Of a DNA stretch of 13,078 bases, positions 5,452 through 12,045 are shown piece after piece. This DNA comes from Campylobacteraceae bacterium (GTDB taxonomy: Bacteria; Campylobacterota; Campylobacteria; Campylobacterales; Sulfurovaceae). Location of the stretch: contig JALWNF010000164.1 of the NCBI GenBank assembly GCA_026995985.1, positions 1-13,078 of the forward strand. Reading direction: 5' to 3'. A program made the translations under genes and the position numbers. Below the pieces are notes generated by a model. That model had not been told where the DNA came from and did not search any database. It worked only from the letters and a program-made list of their open reading frames with translations. Each line of letters begins with the position of its first letter. Positions within the stretch are counted from its first letter, which is position 1.

Positions 5452-6492
5452 TTAAATTATTAACATAGCATCACCATAGGAGAAGAAACGATACTCTTTA
5501 GAAATTGCTTCATGGTATAGCTCAAGTGTCTTTTTGCGTCCTACAAAAGCAGAGACTAGCATAATAAGAGTACTTTTTGGTAGGTGAAAATTGGTTAAAA
5601 GATGGTTAACTCTTTGAGGCTTGTTTAGAGGGTGTAAAAACAAATCACACTCTCCAAAAGTTTTACCTGTTCTTGCAAAATACTCTACAGTTCTAGTTAC
5701 TGTAGTCCCTATAGCTAAAATATCTCTTTTAGAGTTTAAAACCTCAGCACTCTCTTTAGGAATCTCAAAATACTCTGAGTGCATAGGGTGTTCAAGAATA
5801 TTTTTTACCTCCACAGGTTTAAATGTTCCTGCTCCAACATGTAGGGTAACTCTATGTGTTCTATGTTGCTTTTGGAGTTTTTCAAATAGTTCAGGTGTAA
5901 AGTGCAAAGAGGCTGTAGGTGCTGCTACTGCTCCTGCTTTTTTAGCAAAGAGGCTCTGGTAGTCTCTCTCATCCTCTTTGTTGTCTTGGCGTTGCATATA
6001 AGGGGGTAGGGGAATGTGACCAATTTTATCAAGTAGTTGCACCAACTCTTCAAAGCGTATCTCTTGCTCTTTATGTCTAAATGTAACAACACGTGAGCCA
6101 TCACTATTGAGCTTTATAACAGTTGCAACTAACTCATCTTCAAAGAGTAGTTGAGTTCCTATGCGTACCTTTCCACGTATCATGACCAAATACTCATGTG
6201 CTGTTAGAGGTTTATTAAAGAGTAGCTCTACCTTTCCTCCTCCTTGTTTATTAGCATCTATCATCTTTTTGCCAAATATTCTAGCTTTTATCACCTTGGT
6301 ATCATTTAGAAAGACATCACACTCTTTTGGTAAAAAATCAAGTAGATATTTAAAGGTGGTATGTGTAGTAGTATTAGTTGCTCTGTTGTAGACTAAAAGT
6401 TTAGCATGGTCACGAGGGTAAACAGGGGTTTGAGCTATGAGATGAGTAGGAAGCTCATAGTCATAGCTATTGGTTAAAAGTTCTATATCCAT
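5452..6492 (-). CDS. queA: tRNA preQ1 ribosyltransferase-isomerase QueA
   Basis: QueA (SAM:tRNA ribosyltransferase-isomerase) transfers and isomerises the ribosyl part of S-adenosylmethionine onto preQ1 at the wobble position of GUN-anticodon tRNAs, making epoxyqueuosine in the cytoplasm. At 346 residues it is the normal length. Visible family motifs are YELPTHLIAQTPVYPRD near the start, DVFLNDTKVIKARI (59-72), GHIPLPPYMQR, AGAVAAPTASLHFT, LHVGAGTFKPV, and near the end LLTNFHLPKSTLIMLVSAF and YRFFSYGDAMLI. The ATG overlaps the last base of the tatC stop (TAATG), so its translation is probably coupled to tatC. As I recall, tatC-queA adjacency also occurs in Helicobacter pylori. No unusual features are seen. 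Confidence 0.96.
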   Translation of the reverse strand: MDIELLTNSYDYELPTHLIAQTPVYPRDHAKLLVYNRATNTTTHTTFKYLLDFLPKECDVFLNDTKVIKARIFGKKMIDANKQGGGKVELLFNKPLTAHEYLVMIRGKVRIGTQLLFEDELVATVIKLNSDGSRVVTFRHKEQEIRFEELVQLLDKIGHIPLPPYMQRQDNKEDERDYQSLFAKKAGAVAAPTASLHFTPELFEKLQKQHRTHRVTLHVGAGTFKPVEVKNILEHPMHSEYFEIPKESAEVLNSKRDILAIGTTVTRTVEYFARTGKTFGECDLFLHPLNKPQRVNHLLTNFHLPKSTLIMLVSAFVGRKKTLELYHEAISKEYRFFSYGDAMLII

Positions 6493-7505
6493 TAGTTTTT
6501 ATTCTTTAAAAGATTTTTATCTTTATTATTGTTGTCATCTTCATCCTCTTCATGAGGGTTTACATATTTTAAGATAATAATAGATACACCATATAAAATA
6601 ATTAGTGGTGCTGCCATAAGCATTTGAGTTAAGACATCAGGTGGGGTTAAGAGTGCTGCTAAAATAAAGATAATAACTACAGCATACTTAAAGAACTCTT
6701 TGAGTGATTTGTCGGTAATAAGCCCAATCTTTCCTAAAGAGTAGGCAACAACAGGAAGCTCAAACGCTAGTCCAAATCCAGCCAAAATCTTAGTAAAGAA
6801 GCCTACATAGTCTTCAATATTAATAAGTGGTGTATAGAGAAAAGAACCAAATGTAATAAGGAATTGAAAACCAAATGGAGTAACTATATAGTATGCAAAG
6901 AGTACCCCTATAAAGAACATAATTGCTCCACCAATAACAAAAGGGTAGACCATCTTCTTTTCATGTTCGTAAAGACCAGGAGCTATAAACATCCAAATCT
7001 GATAGAGAATAAAAGGTAATGCACCTAAAATAGCGGCAAAAAATGAGACCTTTAGGGCAACAAAAAATGCTCCTCCTACTTGGTGGGTAGTGATTTTCCC
7101 ACCAAATGTATTATTGTCTACATCGCTTTGAAGCCCTTTGAGACTCTCTTTAAGCTCTTGAACTGCTTTAGTAGCCTCTTTTAGTAGAGTAGCTAACTTC
7201 TCATTTGCTACCTTTGATGCCTCACTAAGGGCATTTTCAAGTTTAGTAGCAGAGACTAGAGGAGAGTTGTCTATTTTAGGTGCTGTTTTATTCTCATCTA
7301 TAGATGAGGTGTGCCATGTACCTTTACTTTGCTCATTAATAATTCTACCAACAGCAGTAAGTGCATCGTTAAGTGGTTGAGTAATCCACGTCAAGATAGT
7401 ATTGTGGAAAGTAAAAGCTATAATAAAGGCAACAAAGAGTGAAGCCACAGAGAGGCTAAGGCGTAGGCGTAGTTCAGCTAAATGGGGTTTAATCTCTTCA
7501 AACAT
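6492..7505 (-). CDS. tatC: Sec-independent protein translocase TatC with a large periplasmic insertion
   Basis: TatC is the inner-membrane receptor for twin-arginine signal peptides and, with TatB, recruits TatA to export folded proteins. The family core is intact: HLAELRLRL at 8-16 (Glu11 matches E. coli Glu15), FIAPGLYEHE at 173-182 (Glu182 matches Glu103), AFELPV at 247-252 (Glu249 matches Glu170), and LLTPPDVLTQ at 285-294. The spacing between the last two glutamates is 67, as in E. coli. The spacing between the first two is 171, not 88, a net insertion of about 83 residues. It falls at about residues 51-135, in the first periplasmic loop between TM1 and TM2. It is hydrophilic and, from about 85 to 130, rich in Leu/Ala/Glu/Lys with coiled-coil character. 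Total length is 337, against about 250 usually. It follows tatB by 2 bases and overlaps queA by 1. Confidence 0.95.
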   Translation of the reverse strand: MFEEIKPHLAELRLRLSLSVASLFVAFIIAFTFHNTILTWITQPLNDALTAVGRIINEQSKGTWHTSSIDENKTAPKIDNSPLVSATKLENALSEASKVANEKLATLLKEATKAVQELKESLKGLQSDVDNNTFGGKITTHQVGGAFFVALKVSFFAAILGALPFILYQIWMFIAPGLYEHEKKMVYPFVIGGAIMFFIGVLFAYYIVTPFGFQFLITFGSFLYTPLINIEDYVGFFTKILAGFGLAFELPVVAYSLGKIGLITDKSLKEFFKYAVVIIFILAALLTPPDVLTQMLMAAPLIILYGVSIIILKYVNPHEEDEDDNNNKDKNLLKNKN

Positions 7506-7507
7506 TG

Positions 7508-7960
7508 TTACTTCTCATCACTTTTTTTATTCTCTTTTTTGACCTCTTCTATGTTGGTCTCTTTGACTTTTTTCTTTTTAAAGGTAATCTCTTTACTCTG
7601 TTTTGGTTCTACTTGGGTAGTTACAGACTCAGGAGGTCGTTGTGTTATACGCTCAAAGTTCTCTTTAACAGAGCCTAAGTTTGCACTCTCTTTTAGCTCA
7701 TTGATTGGGTTTATATTTTTAAACCCTCTTAACTCTTCATTTGCTTTGTCAAGTTGTTCTTTATAGCCTAATGCTTCGCGTTTAAGCTCCTCTAGGTTGA
7801 CCTCTTCATTAAGTGCATTTTTTGCATCACCAATTACATTTTTTATATTTTTAATAAATTTAGCAATATTTACCATTGCTTCAGGTAGTTTATCTGGCCC
7901 TAAAAATATAATAGCAACAATGGCAATAAAGAGTATTTCTGTAAATCCCATTCCAAACAT
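7508..7960 (-). CDS. tatB: Sec-independent protein translocase TatB
   Basis: TatB partners TatC in the twin-arginine receptor complex. The 150-residue protein has the family layout: a short periplasmic N-terminus, a single membrane helix (about 7-20, FTEILFIAIVAIIFLG), the hinge GPDKLPEAM (21-29), an amphipathic helix to about residue 50, and a long charged cytoplasmic tail. Helical Glu/Lys-rich segments occur at 52-80 and 88-106, and the end is Lys/Glu-rich and probably disordered. The early Glu8, the long tail and the location just before tatC favour TatB over TatA. The ATG at 7960 is preceded by AAGGGA with a 7-base spacer; an in-frame TTG at 7984 lies upstream of that site and is rejected. 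No tatA is present in the window. Confidence 0.9.
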   Translation of the reverse strand: MFGMGFTEILFIAIVAIIFLGPDKLPEAMVNIAKFIKNIKNVIGDAKNALNEEVNLEELKREALGYKEQLDKANEELRGFKNINPINELKESANLGSVKENFERITQRPPESVTTQVEPKQSKEITFKKKKVKETNIEEVKKENKKSDEK

Positions 7961-7991
7961 ATAGTTGTCCCTTGTTTTTTTCAATTATTGT

Positions 7992-8000
7992 ATTTTAGCA
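7992..8000 (-). promoter_or_regulatory. Candidate extended -10 promoter for tatB
   Basis: On the minus strand, 8000-7992 reads TGCTAAAAT, matching the extended -10 form TGnTAnAAT. Transcription would begin near 7985, leaving a leader of about 25 bases with the AAGGGA ribosome-binding site. The element follows the hemW stop by a few bases and would allow tatBC-queA to be expressed apart from hemW. The hemW promoter has the same form (TGATAAAAT). Confidence 0.4.
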
Positions 8001-8008
8001 AAATAGGT

Positions 8009-9064
8009 TTAACCTAAGAGATAAAGTACTAATTCATCAGCAATAAAGTAGTTCATATTTTTATAAACTGTACCCTCTTTAATCAACTTATTCTCTTTAA
8101 CTAAAAAATCAGCTCGTCTTTTCATCTCTTTATCTAGTATATTTTCATCTACACCAATGTTTGAGCGAAGTCCTAAAAAGAGTTTTTCTGTTAGTAGCTC
8201 CTCTTGGGTTAAAGTCTCCTCTTGAATATTTAGAGGGTTTTTAATATATAGTTCAATATCTATAGTAGGGTAGTAGCGTCTATCTTTTTGAAAACCAACA
8301 GCTCCTGCTCCAACTCCTATGTAGTCTTTAAGCTTCCAATAGCCTCTGTTGTGTTTACTTTGGTATGTTCCAAAGTTAGAGATTTCATACTGCTTAAACC
8401 CTCTCTTTTCAATTTCACTTGCTACAAAAAAAGCCAACTCATCATCTGTTTGTTGAACATCTGGAGTAGAGGCAAACTTTGTGCCATGCTCAATGGTGAG
8501 TTCATAAGCTGAAATATGGTTGATAGGAAGCTCAAAAGCCTCTTTAATATCAGATTTTAAAAGCTCTTTTGTATCGCCTTGATAGTTATAGATGAGGTCA
8601 AGTGATATATTTTTAAAACCAATCTCATAAGCTCTTTTAATGGCTTTTATGGCTTGTTGTGGTGAGTGGGCTCTATTTAGGACTTTGAGCTTTTTATGGT
8701 TAAAGCTCTGTACACCAAAAGAGATACGATTTACTCCTAACTCAAACATACCTTCTAGCCATGTTTTGGTAGCAGAGTTGGGGTTTGCCTCTGTGGTGAT
8801 TTCAGCTCCTTTTTTAATGAGAGGTTGAATGAGTTTAAAAATGGGTTGGTAGAGTAGAGGGGTAATTGTTGAGGGAGTACCTCCTCCAATAAAGATAGTC
8901 TCTATAGATTGCTCTGTAACTTCAAAACGTTTGAGTTCAAATTTTAGCTGTTTTTCTAAAGCTAACATATAGTTTTTACGTGTGTCAAACTTCTCCACAT
9001 AAGAGTTAAAAGCACAGTAGTGACATTTGGAATCACAATAGGGAATGTGAATATAAAGAAGCAT
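8009..9064 (-). CDS. hemW: Radical SAM heme chaperone HemW
   Basis: HemW is a radical SAM family protein that binds heme and helps insert it into respiratory proteins; it is often mislabelled as coproporphyrinogen III oxidase. The 351-residue protein has the radical SAM cluster motif C10-x3-C14-x2-C17. Phe19 follows where true HemN has a fourth cysteine (CAF against CGC), which separates HemW from HemN. Other visible motifs are FIGGGTPS (58-65, SAM-binding), TEANP (91-95) and RISFGVQSF (113-121), with KQYEISNF and a GVGAGAVGF stretch later. It is slightly shorter than E. coli HemW (378). The ATG at 9064 starts directly with the typical LLYIHIPYC sequence, although no strong Shine-Dalgarno precedes it. 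It leads the six-gene leftward block and is divergent from rppH. A hemN-type gene also lies close to rppH-lysC in Helicobacter, as I recall. Confidence 0.9.
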   Translation of the reverse strand: MLLYIHIPYCDSKCHYCAFNSYVEKFDTRKNYMLALEKQLKFELKRFEVTEQSIETIFIGGGTPSTITPLLYQPIFKLIQPLIKKGAEITTEANPNSATKTWLEGMFELGVNRISFGVQSFNHKKLKVLNRAHSPQQAIKAIKRAYEIGFKNISLDLIYNYQGDTKELLKSDIKEAFELPINHISAYELTIEHGTKFASTPDVQQTDDELAFFVASEIEKRGFKQYEISNFGTYQSKHNRGYWKLKDYIGVGAGAVGFQKDRRYYPTIDIELYIKNPLNIQEETLTQEELLTEKLFLGLRSNIGVDENILDKEMKRRADFLVKENKLIKEGTVYKNMNYFIADELVLYLLG

Positions 9065-9088
9065 ATTTTTGGGGTAGCCTTAAACAAG

Positions 9089-9112
9089 ATTTTGATAGAA
9101 TTTTATCAAAAT
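9089..9112. promoter_or_regulatory. Palindromic bidirectional promoter between hemW and rppH
   Basis: The halves ATTTTGATAGAA (9089-9100) and TTTTATCAAAAT (9101-9112) are reverse complements at 11 of 12 positions. The plus strand reads TGATAGAAT (9093-9101) and the minus strand TGATAAAAT (9108-9100). Both match the extended -10 form TGnTAnAAT. Predicted starts are near 9108 rightward (leader of about 29 bases to rppH) and near 9093 leftward (leader of about 28 bases to hemW). The two hexamers overlap, so polymerase could probably melt the site in only one direction at a time. The palindrome could equally be a regulator operator. Confidence 0.5.
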
Positions 9113-9136
9113 AATAATGAAAGATGAGTAATAAAA

Positions 9137-9631
9137 ATGCAGAAAGAGAAGCGATATAGACCAAATGTCGCAGCTGTTATACTCTCTTCAAATTATCCGC
9201 AGAAATGTGAATTTTTTTTAGGTAAACGTTCTGATGTTCGGAATACATGGCAATTTCCCCAAGGTGGTATTGATAAAGATGAAACCCCAAAAGAGGCACT
9301 TCTTCGTGAACTTAAAGAGGAGATAGGGTGTAATGATGTTGAGATTATTGCTGAGTATCCTCATTGGATCTCTTATGACTTTCCTGTAGGTGGTAAATCA
9401 CCTAAAAAGTATCCTTACGATGGACAGATACAAAAATATTTTTTAGTTAAATTGCAGGAGAATGCAAAGATTGACCTAGAGAGTTACCATGAACCAGAAT
9501 TTGAAGATTACAGTTATGTAGGGTATAAACAGTTGCTAAAAAAAGCGACCTATTTTAAACGGCATGTCTATCGGCGTGTCATAGAACATTTTGTGAAAGA
9601 GGGGCATATTGTCGATGTTGATCGTACATAA
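9137..9631 (+). CDS. rppH: RNA pyrophosphohydrolase RppH (Nudix)
   Basis: RppH removes pyrophosphate from the 5' triphosphate end of mRNAs, opening them to decay; close relatives also cleave dinucleoside polyphosphates (older names NudH, IalA). The 164-residue protein begins RYRPNVAAVIL, typical of the family. It has a complete Nudix box G-x5-E-x7-REUxEExGU at residues 43-65 (GGIDKDETPKEALLRELKEEIG), preceded by TWQFPQGG. The later stretch KKYPYDGQIQKYFLVKL is also typical of RppH. The ATG at 9137 has only a weak purine-rich motif (AAGATGAG) before it. It is the first gene of the rightward block and overlaps lysC by 17 bases. A run of eight T at 9212-9219 lies in the coding sequence but is in frame and probably not functional. 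Confidence 0.92.
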   Translation: MQKEKRYRPNVAAVILSSNYPQKCEFFLGKRSDVRNTWQFPQGGIDKDETPKEALLRELKEEIGCNDVEIIAEYPHWISYDFPVGGKSPKKYPYDGQIQKYFLVKLQENAKIDLESYHEPEFEDYSYVGYKQLLKKATYFKRHVYRRVIEHFVKEGHIVDVDRT

Positions 9632-10820
9632 GTATGGAGGAACTAGTGTAGGTTCCCTAGAGCGAATAGAGAATGTTGCTACAAGAGTAGCCAAAGCAAG
9701 AGAAGAGGGCAATGATATTGTTGTTGTCGTCTCAGCTATGAGTGGAGAGACTAATAAGCTTATTGAGTATGCTAAATACTTTTCAGATAATCCATCAAAG
9801 CGTGAGATGGATATGTTGCTAAGTTCAGGAGAGCGTGTAACAGCTTCTCTTTTAGCTATTGCTCTTCAAGAGAAGGGCTACCCTGCTATTGCTATGACAG
9901 GAAGACAAGCAGGTATCTTAACAGATGATTCTCATACCTATGCACGAATAGAGTCGATAGATCCTACAGCTATGCAATCAGAGATAGATAAAGGTAAAAT
10001 AGTAATTGTTTCAGGTTTTCAAGGTATTACATCTAGTGGTTCTGTTACAACTCTTGGACGAGGTGGTTCAGACCTATCAGCAGTAGCAATTGCAGGTGCC
10101 CTAAAGGCAGATGCTTGTGAGATTTACTCTGATGTAGATGGTATCTACACTACTGACCCACGTATTGAGCCAAAAGCAAAGAAGATGGATTTTATCTCTT
10201 ATGATGAGATGTTAGAACTTGCATCACTTGGAGCAAAAGTATTGCAGAACCGTTCTGTAGAGTTAGCAAAGAAATTAAAAGTAAAAATAGTAGCAAAGAG
10301 TTCTTTTTCTGATGGAGATGGAACAGTTATAGGAGAGGAGACAGAAGAGATGGAGAAAGTTTTAGTTAGTGGTATAGCCTTAGATAGAAATCAAGCACGT
10401 GTAACCCTTAGAGATGTTTCAGATAAACCTGGTATTGCAGCTGAGATTTTTACAAAGTTAGCTGAGGAGAATGTTAATGTAGATATGATAATTCAAAATG
10501 CTTCAGCAGATGGAAAGACAAACTTAGGTTTTACCGTTCCTCAAAGTGAGTTAATACAGGCTAAAGCTGTTATTGAGTCTTTTGACCATGATATTGGAGG
10601 AATGGATTTAGATGATTCTATCTGTAAAGTCTCTGTTGTGGGTGTAGGTATGAAGTCACATTCTGGTGTGGCAGCAACTGCATTTTGTGCTTTAGCCAAT
10701 GAGAACATTAATATTGAGATGATTTCAACATCAGAGATTAAAATCTCTATGATTGTTTCAGAAAAATATGCTGAACTAGCAGTACGTACACTCCATAATG
10801 CTTATGATTTAGATAAATAA
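9615..10820 (+). CDS. lysC: Aspartate kinase
   Basis: Aspartokinase phosphorylates L-aspartate, the first step to lysine, diaminopimelate, threonine and methionine. The 401-residue protein has the kinase domain at 1-245, with KYGGTSVGS (6-14), VVSAMSGETN (38-47), LSSGERV (69-75), TLGRGGSDLSA (146-156) and SDVDGIYTTDPR (172-183). Two ACT domains follow at about 250-401 (DKPGIAAEIF; MKSHSGVAATAF; EIKISMIV), as in lysine- or threonine-inhibited monofunctional enzymes. The ATG at 9615 gives the typical MLIVHKYGG start and has AGAGGGG about 10 bases upstream; the TTG at 9609 would add two unneeded residues. The start lies within the end of rppH, so the genes are probably coupled. hobA follows 1 base after the stop. 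Confidence 0.96.
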   Translation: MLIVHKYGGTSVGSLERIENVATRVAKAREEGNDIVVVVSAMSGETNKLIEYAKYFSDNPSKREMDMLLSSGERVTASLLAIALQEKGYPAIAMTGRQAGILTDDSHTYARIESIDPTAMQSEIDKGKIVIVSGFQGITSSGSVTTLGRGGSDLSAVAIAGALKADACEIYSDVDGIYTTDPRIEPKAKKMDFISYDEMLELASLGAKVLQNRSVELAKKLKVKIVAKSSFSDGDGTVIGEETEEMEKVLVSGIALDRNQARVTLRDVSDKPGIAAEIFTKLAEENVNVDMIIQNASADGKTNLGFTVPQSELIQAKAVIESFDHDIGGMDLDDSICKVSVVGVGMKSHSGVAATAFCALANENINIEMISTSEIKISMIVSEKYAELAVRTLHNAYDLDK

Positions 10821-10821
10821 T

Positions 10822-11367
10822 ATGACACCAATCTTGAGCTGGACACTAGATACTATTAGAGAGGAGGACTCCTCTTTCTCATGGATGGAGGAGTGTCGTT
10901 ACGATTGGGTTCCTGTGGTTCAATCGGCTGTAAGCAAGATTATAGAGGGGCAGACAGTACTTATTTTAACTGATGATAAAAGGGGTTGGTATGCTAAATA
11001 TGTAGCAAGTAAGATTAATAATCTACAAAATGAGCGACCATTTTTACCTGTATATACTTTAAAATCAATGTTTCCAAATCTTGACAAGATGAACAATACA
11101 CAAGAGTTAGATTTGTTGGAAGATATGCTAGATATATCCTACCCAAATGGATACTTTATTTGGTATATTGGTTCAGCAGATAGTGCCTATACTAAGTTTG
11201 TCTTTAGAAATGATGAGAACCTATTGTGGATTATTGATGGCGATGTTCCAAACTCATTCTATCTGCGTGGGGGGAACTCATCGTTAGATATTAAGATGAT
11301 TCAGCTATTTAAGCTATTTAACAAAACCATTGATGCTGCTCTATTTGGTGAGATAAGTTTGGATTAA
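10822..11367 (+). CDS. hobA: DnaA-binding replication regulator HobA
   Basis: HobA is a tetrameric protein of Campylobacterota that binds domain I of DnaA and promotes its assembly on oriC; it is a structural analogue of the SIS-domain protein DiaA. The 181-residue protein matches the Helicobacter HobA pattern as I remember it. It has VLILTDDKRGWYAKYVASKI (46-65), the conserved ERPFLPV (71-77), FIWYIG (112-117) and the C-terminal DIKMIQLFKLFNKTIDAALF (156-175). Length is normal for the family, about 180. The gene starts 1 base after lysC and ends 3 bases before the delta'-like gene, the same order as in Helicobacter pylori. No clear Shine-Dalgarno precedes it, so translation probably depends on coupling to lysC. 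This gene is the strongest marker of the phylum. Confidence 0.9.
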   Translation: MTPILSWTLDTIREEDSSFSWMEECRYDWVPVVQSAVSKIIEGQTVLILTDDKRGWYAKYVASKINNLQNERPFLPVYTLKSMFPNLDKMNNTQELDLLEDMLDISYPNGYFIWYIGSADSAYTKFVFRNDENLLWIIDGDVPNSFYLRGGNSSLDIKMIQLFKLFNKTIDAALFGEISLD

Positions 11368-11370
11368 CTT

Positions 11371-12003
11371 ATGAATTTGGCTTCAGGTATTATCATCACC
11401 CATCAAGTCCAAACTGTTTTAAATGAGCTAGAGGCACAACGAACTACTGAGAGTTTTACTATTATAAAGAGTGAAGATGACAAAGGTAAACCAAAAGAGT
11501 TCTTGGTAGAAGATGCTCAAAAAGCCATAGAGAAAGCCTATGTTGCCTCTGAAAATCTAAACTACATTATCTTAGTTGCACCAAAATTTTCCGATATTGC
11601 ACAAAATAGGCTCTTAAAAGTTATTGAAGAGCCCCCAAGAAATAAGGCTTTTGTTATTATTACCGAATCAAAGTCAGCTCTACTAGATACCATTAAGTCA
11701 AGATTGCCTGTAACTATTTTGCATGATAACTCTTTAGAGGAGCAGTTGAGCTTAGACTTAGAAAATCTAAATCTATCTAGGGCTTATGAGTTTGTACAAG
11801 AGCACTCAAAAGTTTCTGCTGTTGAGTGCAAAGATTTAGTTGAAAAAATCTCTTTAGATGCTATGAGGTCTCAAAAGTATAATCTTGATGGGTCAACTCT
11901 AAAGCTCTTCTCAGACTCAATAAAAGCTCTCGATGTGGGCTCACCTACTACATTTATTTTAAATACTCTACTTTTAAAGTTATTGGCTCAGAAGATAAAG
12001 TAG
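11371..12003 (+). CDS. holB: DNA polymerase III delta'-like clamp-loader subunit (short form)
   Basis: This 210-residue protein is the short delta'-like clamp-loader subunit usual for Campylobacterota; a full HolB has about 330 residues. The recognisable core is APKFSDIAQNRLLKVIEEPP (70-89), the counterpart of the family stretch around LLKTLEEPP, then FVIITES (94-100) and DTIKSRL (106-112). In SRL the usual SRC motif has lost its Cys but keeps the Arg that in delta' contacts the neighbouring ATP site. There is no P-loop, no zinc-binding cysteine set and no acidic Walker B, so it cannot bind ATP in the normal way; delta' is also inactive in E. coli. Residues 120-210 would be a reduced helical C-terminal part. 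It follows hobA by 3 bases. The symbol rests on context and on the short core match. Confidence 0.75.
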   Translation: MNLASGIIITHQVQTVLNELEAQRTTESFTIIKSEDDKGKPKEFLVEDAQKAIEKAYVASENLNYIILVAPKFSDIAQNRLLKVIEEPPRNKAFVIITESKSALLDTIKSRLPVTILHDNSLEEQLSLDLENLNLSRAYEFVQEHSKVSAVECKDLVEKISLDAMRSQKYNLDGSTLKLFSDSIKALDVGSPTTFILNTLLLKLLAQKIK

Positions 12004-12045
12004 ATGCTTATTTAAAAATAATTTCTTAAATTAATAGGAAATCAA

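Noticed and set aside
7961..7984. Longer TatB starting at TTG 7984 on the minus strand
   Set aside because: The extra residues would be encoded by the ribosome-binding site AAGGGA itself; the ATG at 7960 gives the normal short TatB N-terminus.
9212..9219. Run of eight T in rppH (and another at 12312-12319 in ribD) as phase-variable tracts
   Set aside because: Both encode Phe-Phe in frame in housekeeping genes of an AT-rich genome; contingency tracts in this phylum are usually longer or made of G/C.
9609..9614. Aspartate kinase start at TTG 9609
   Set aside because: It adds two residues before the conserved MLIVHKYGG start; the ATG at 9615 is better placed.
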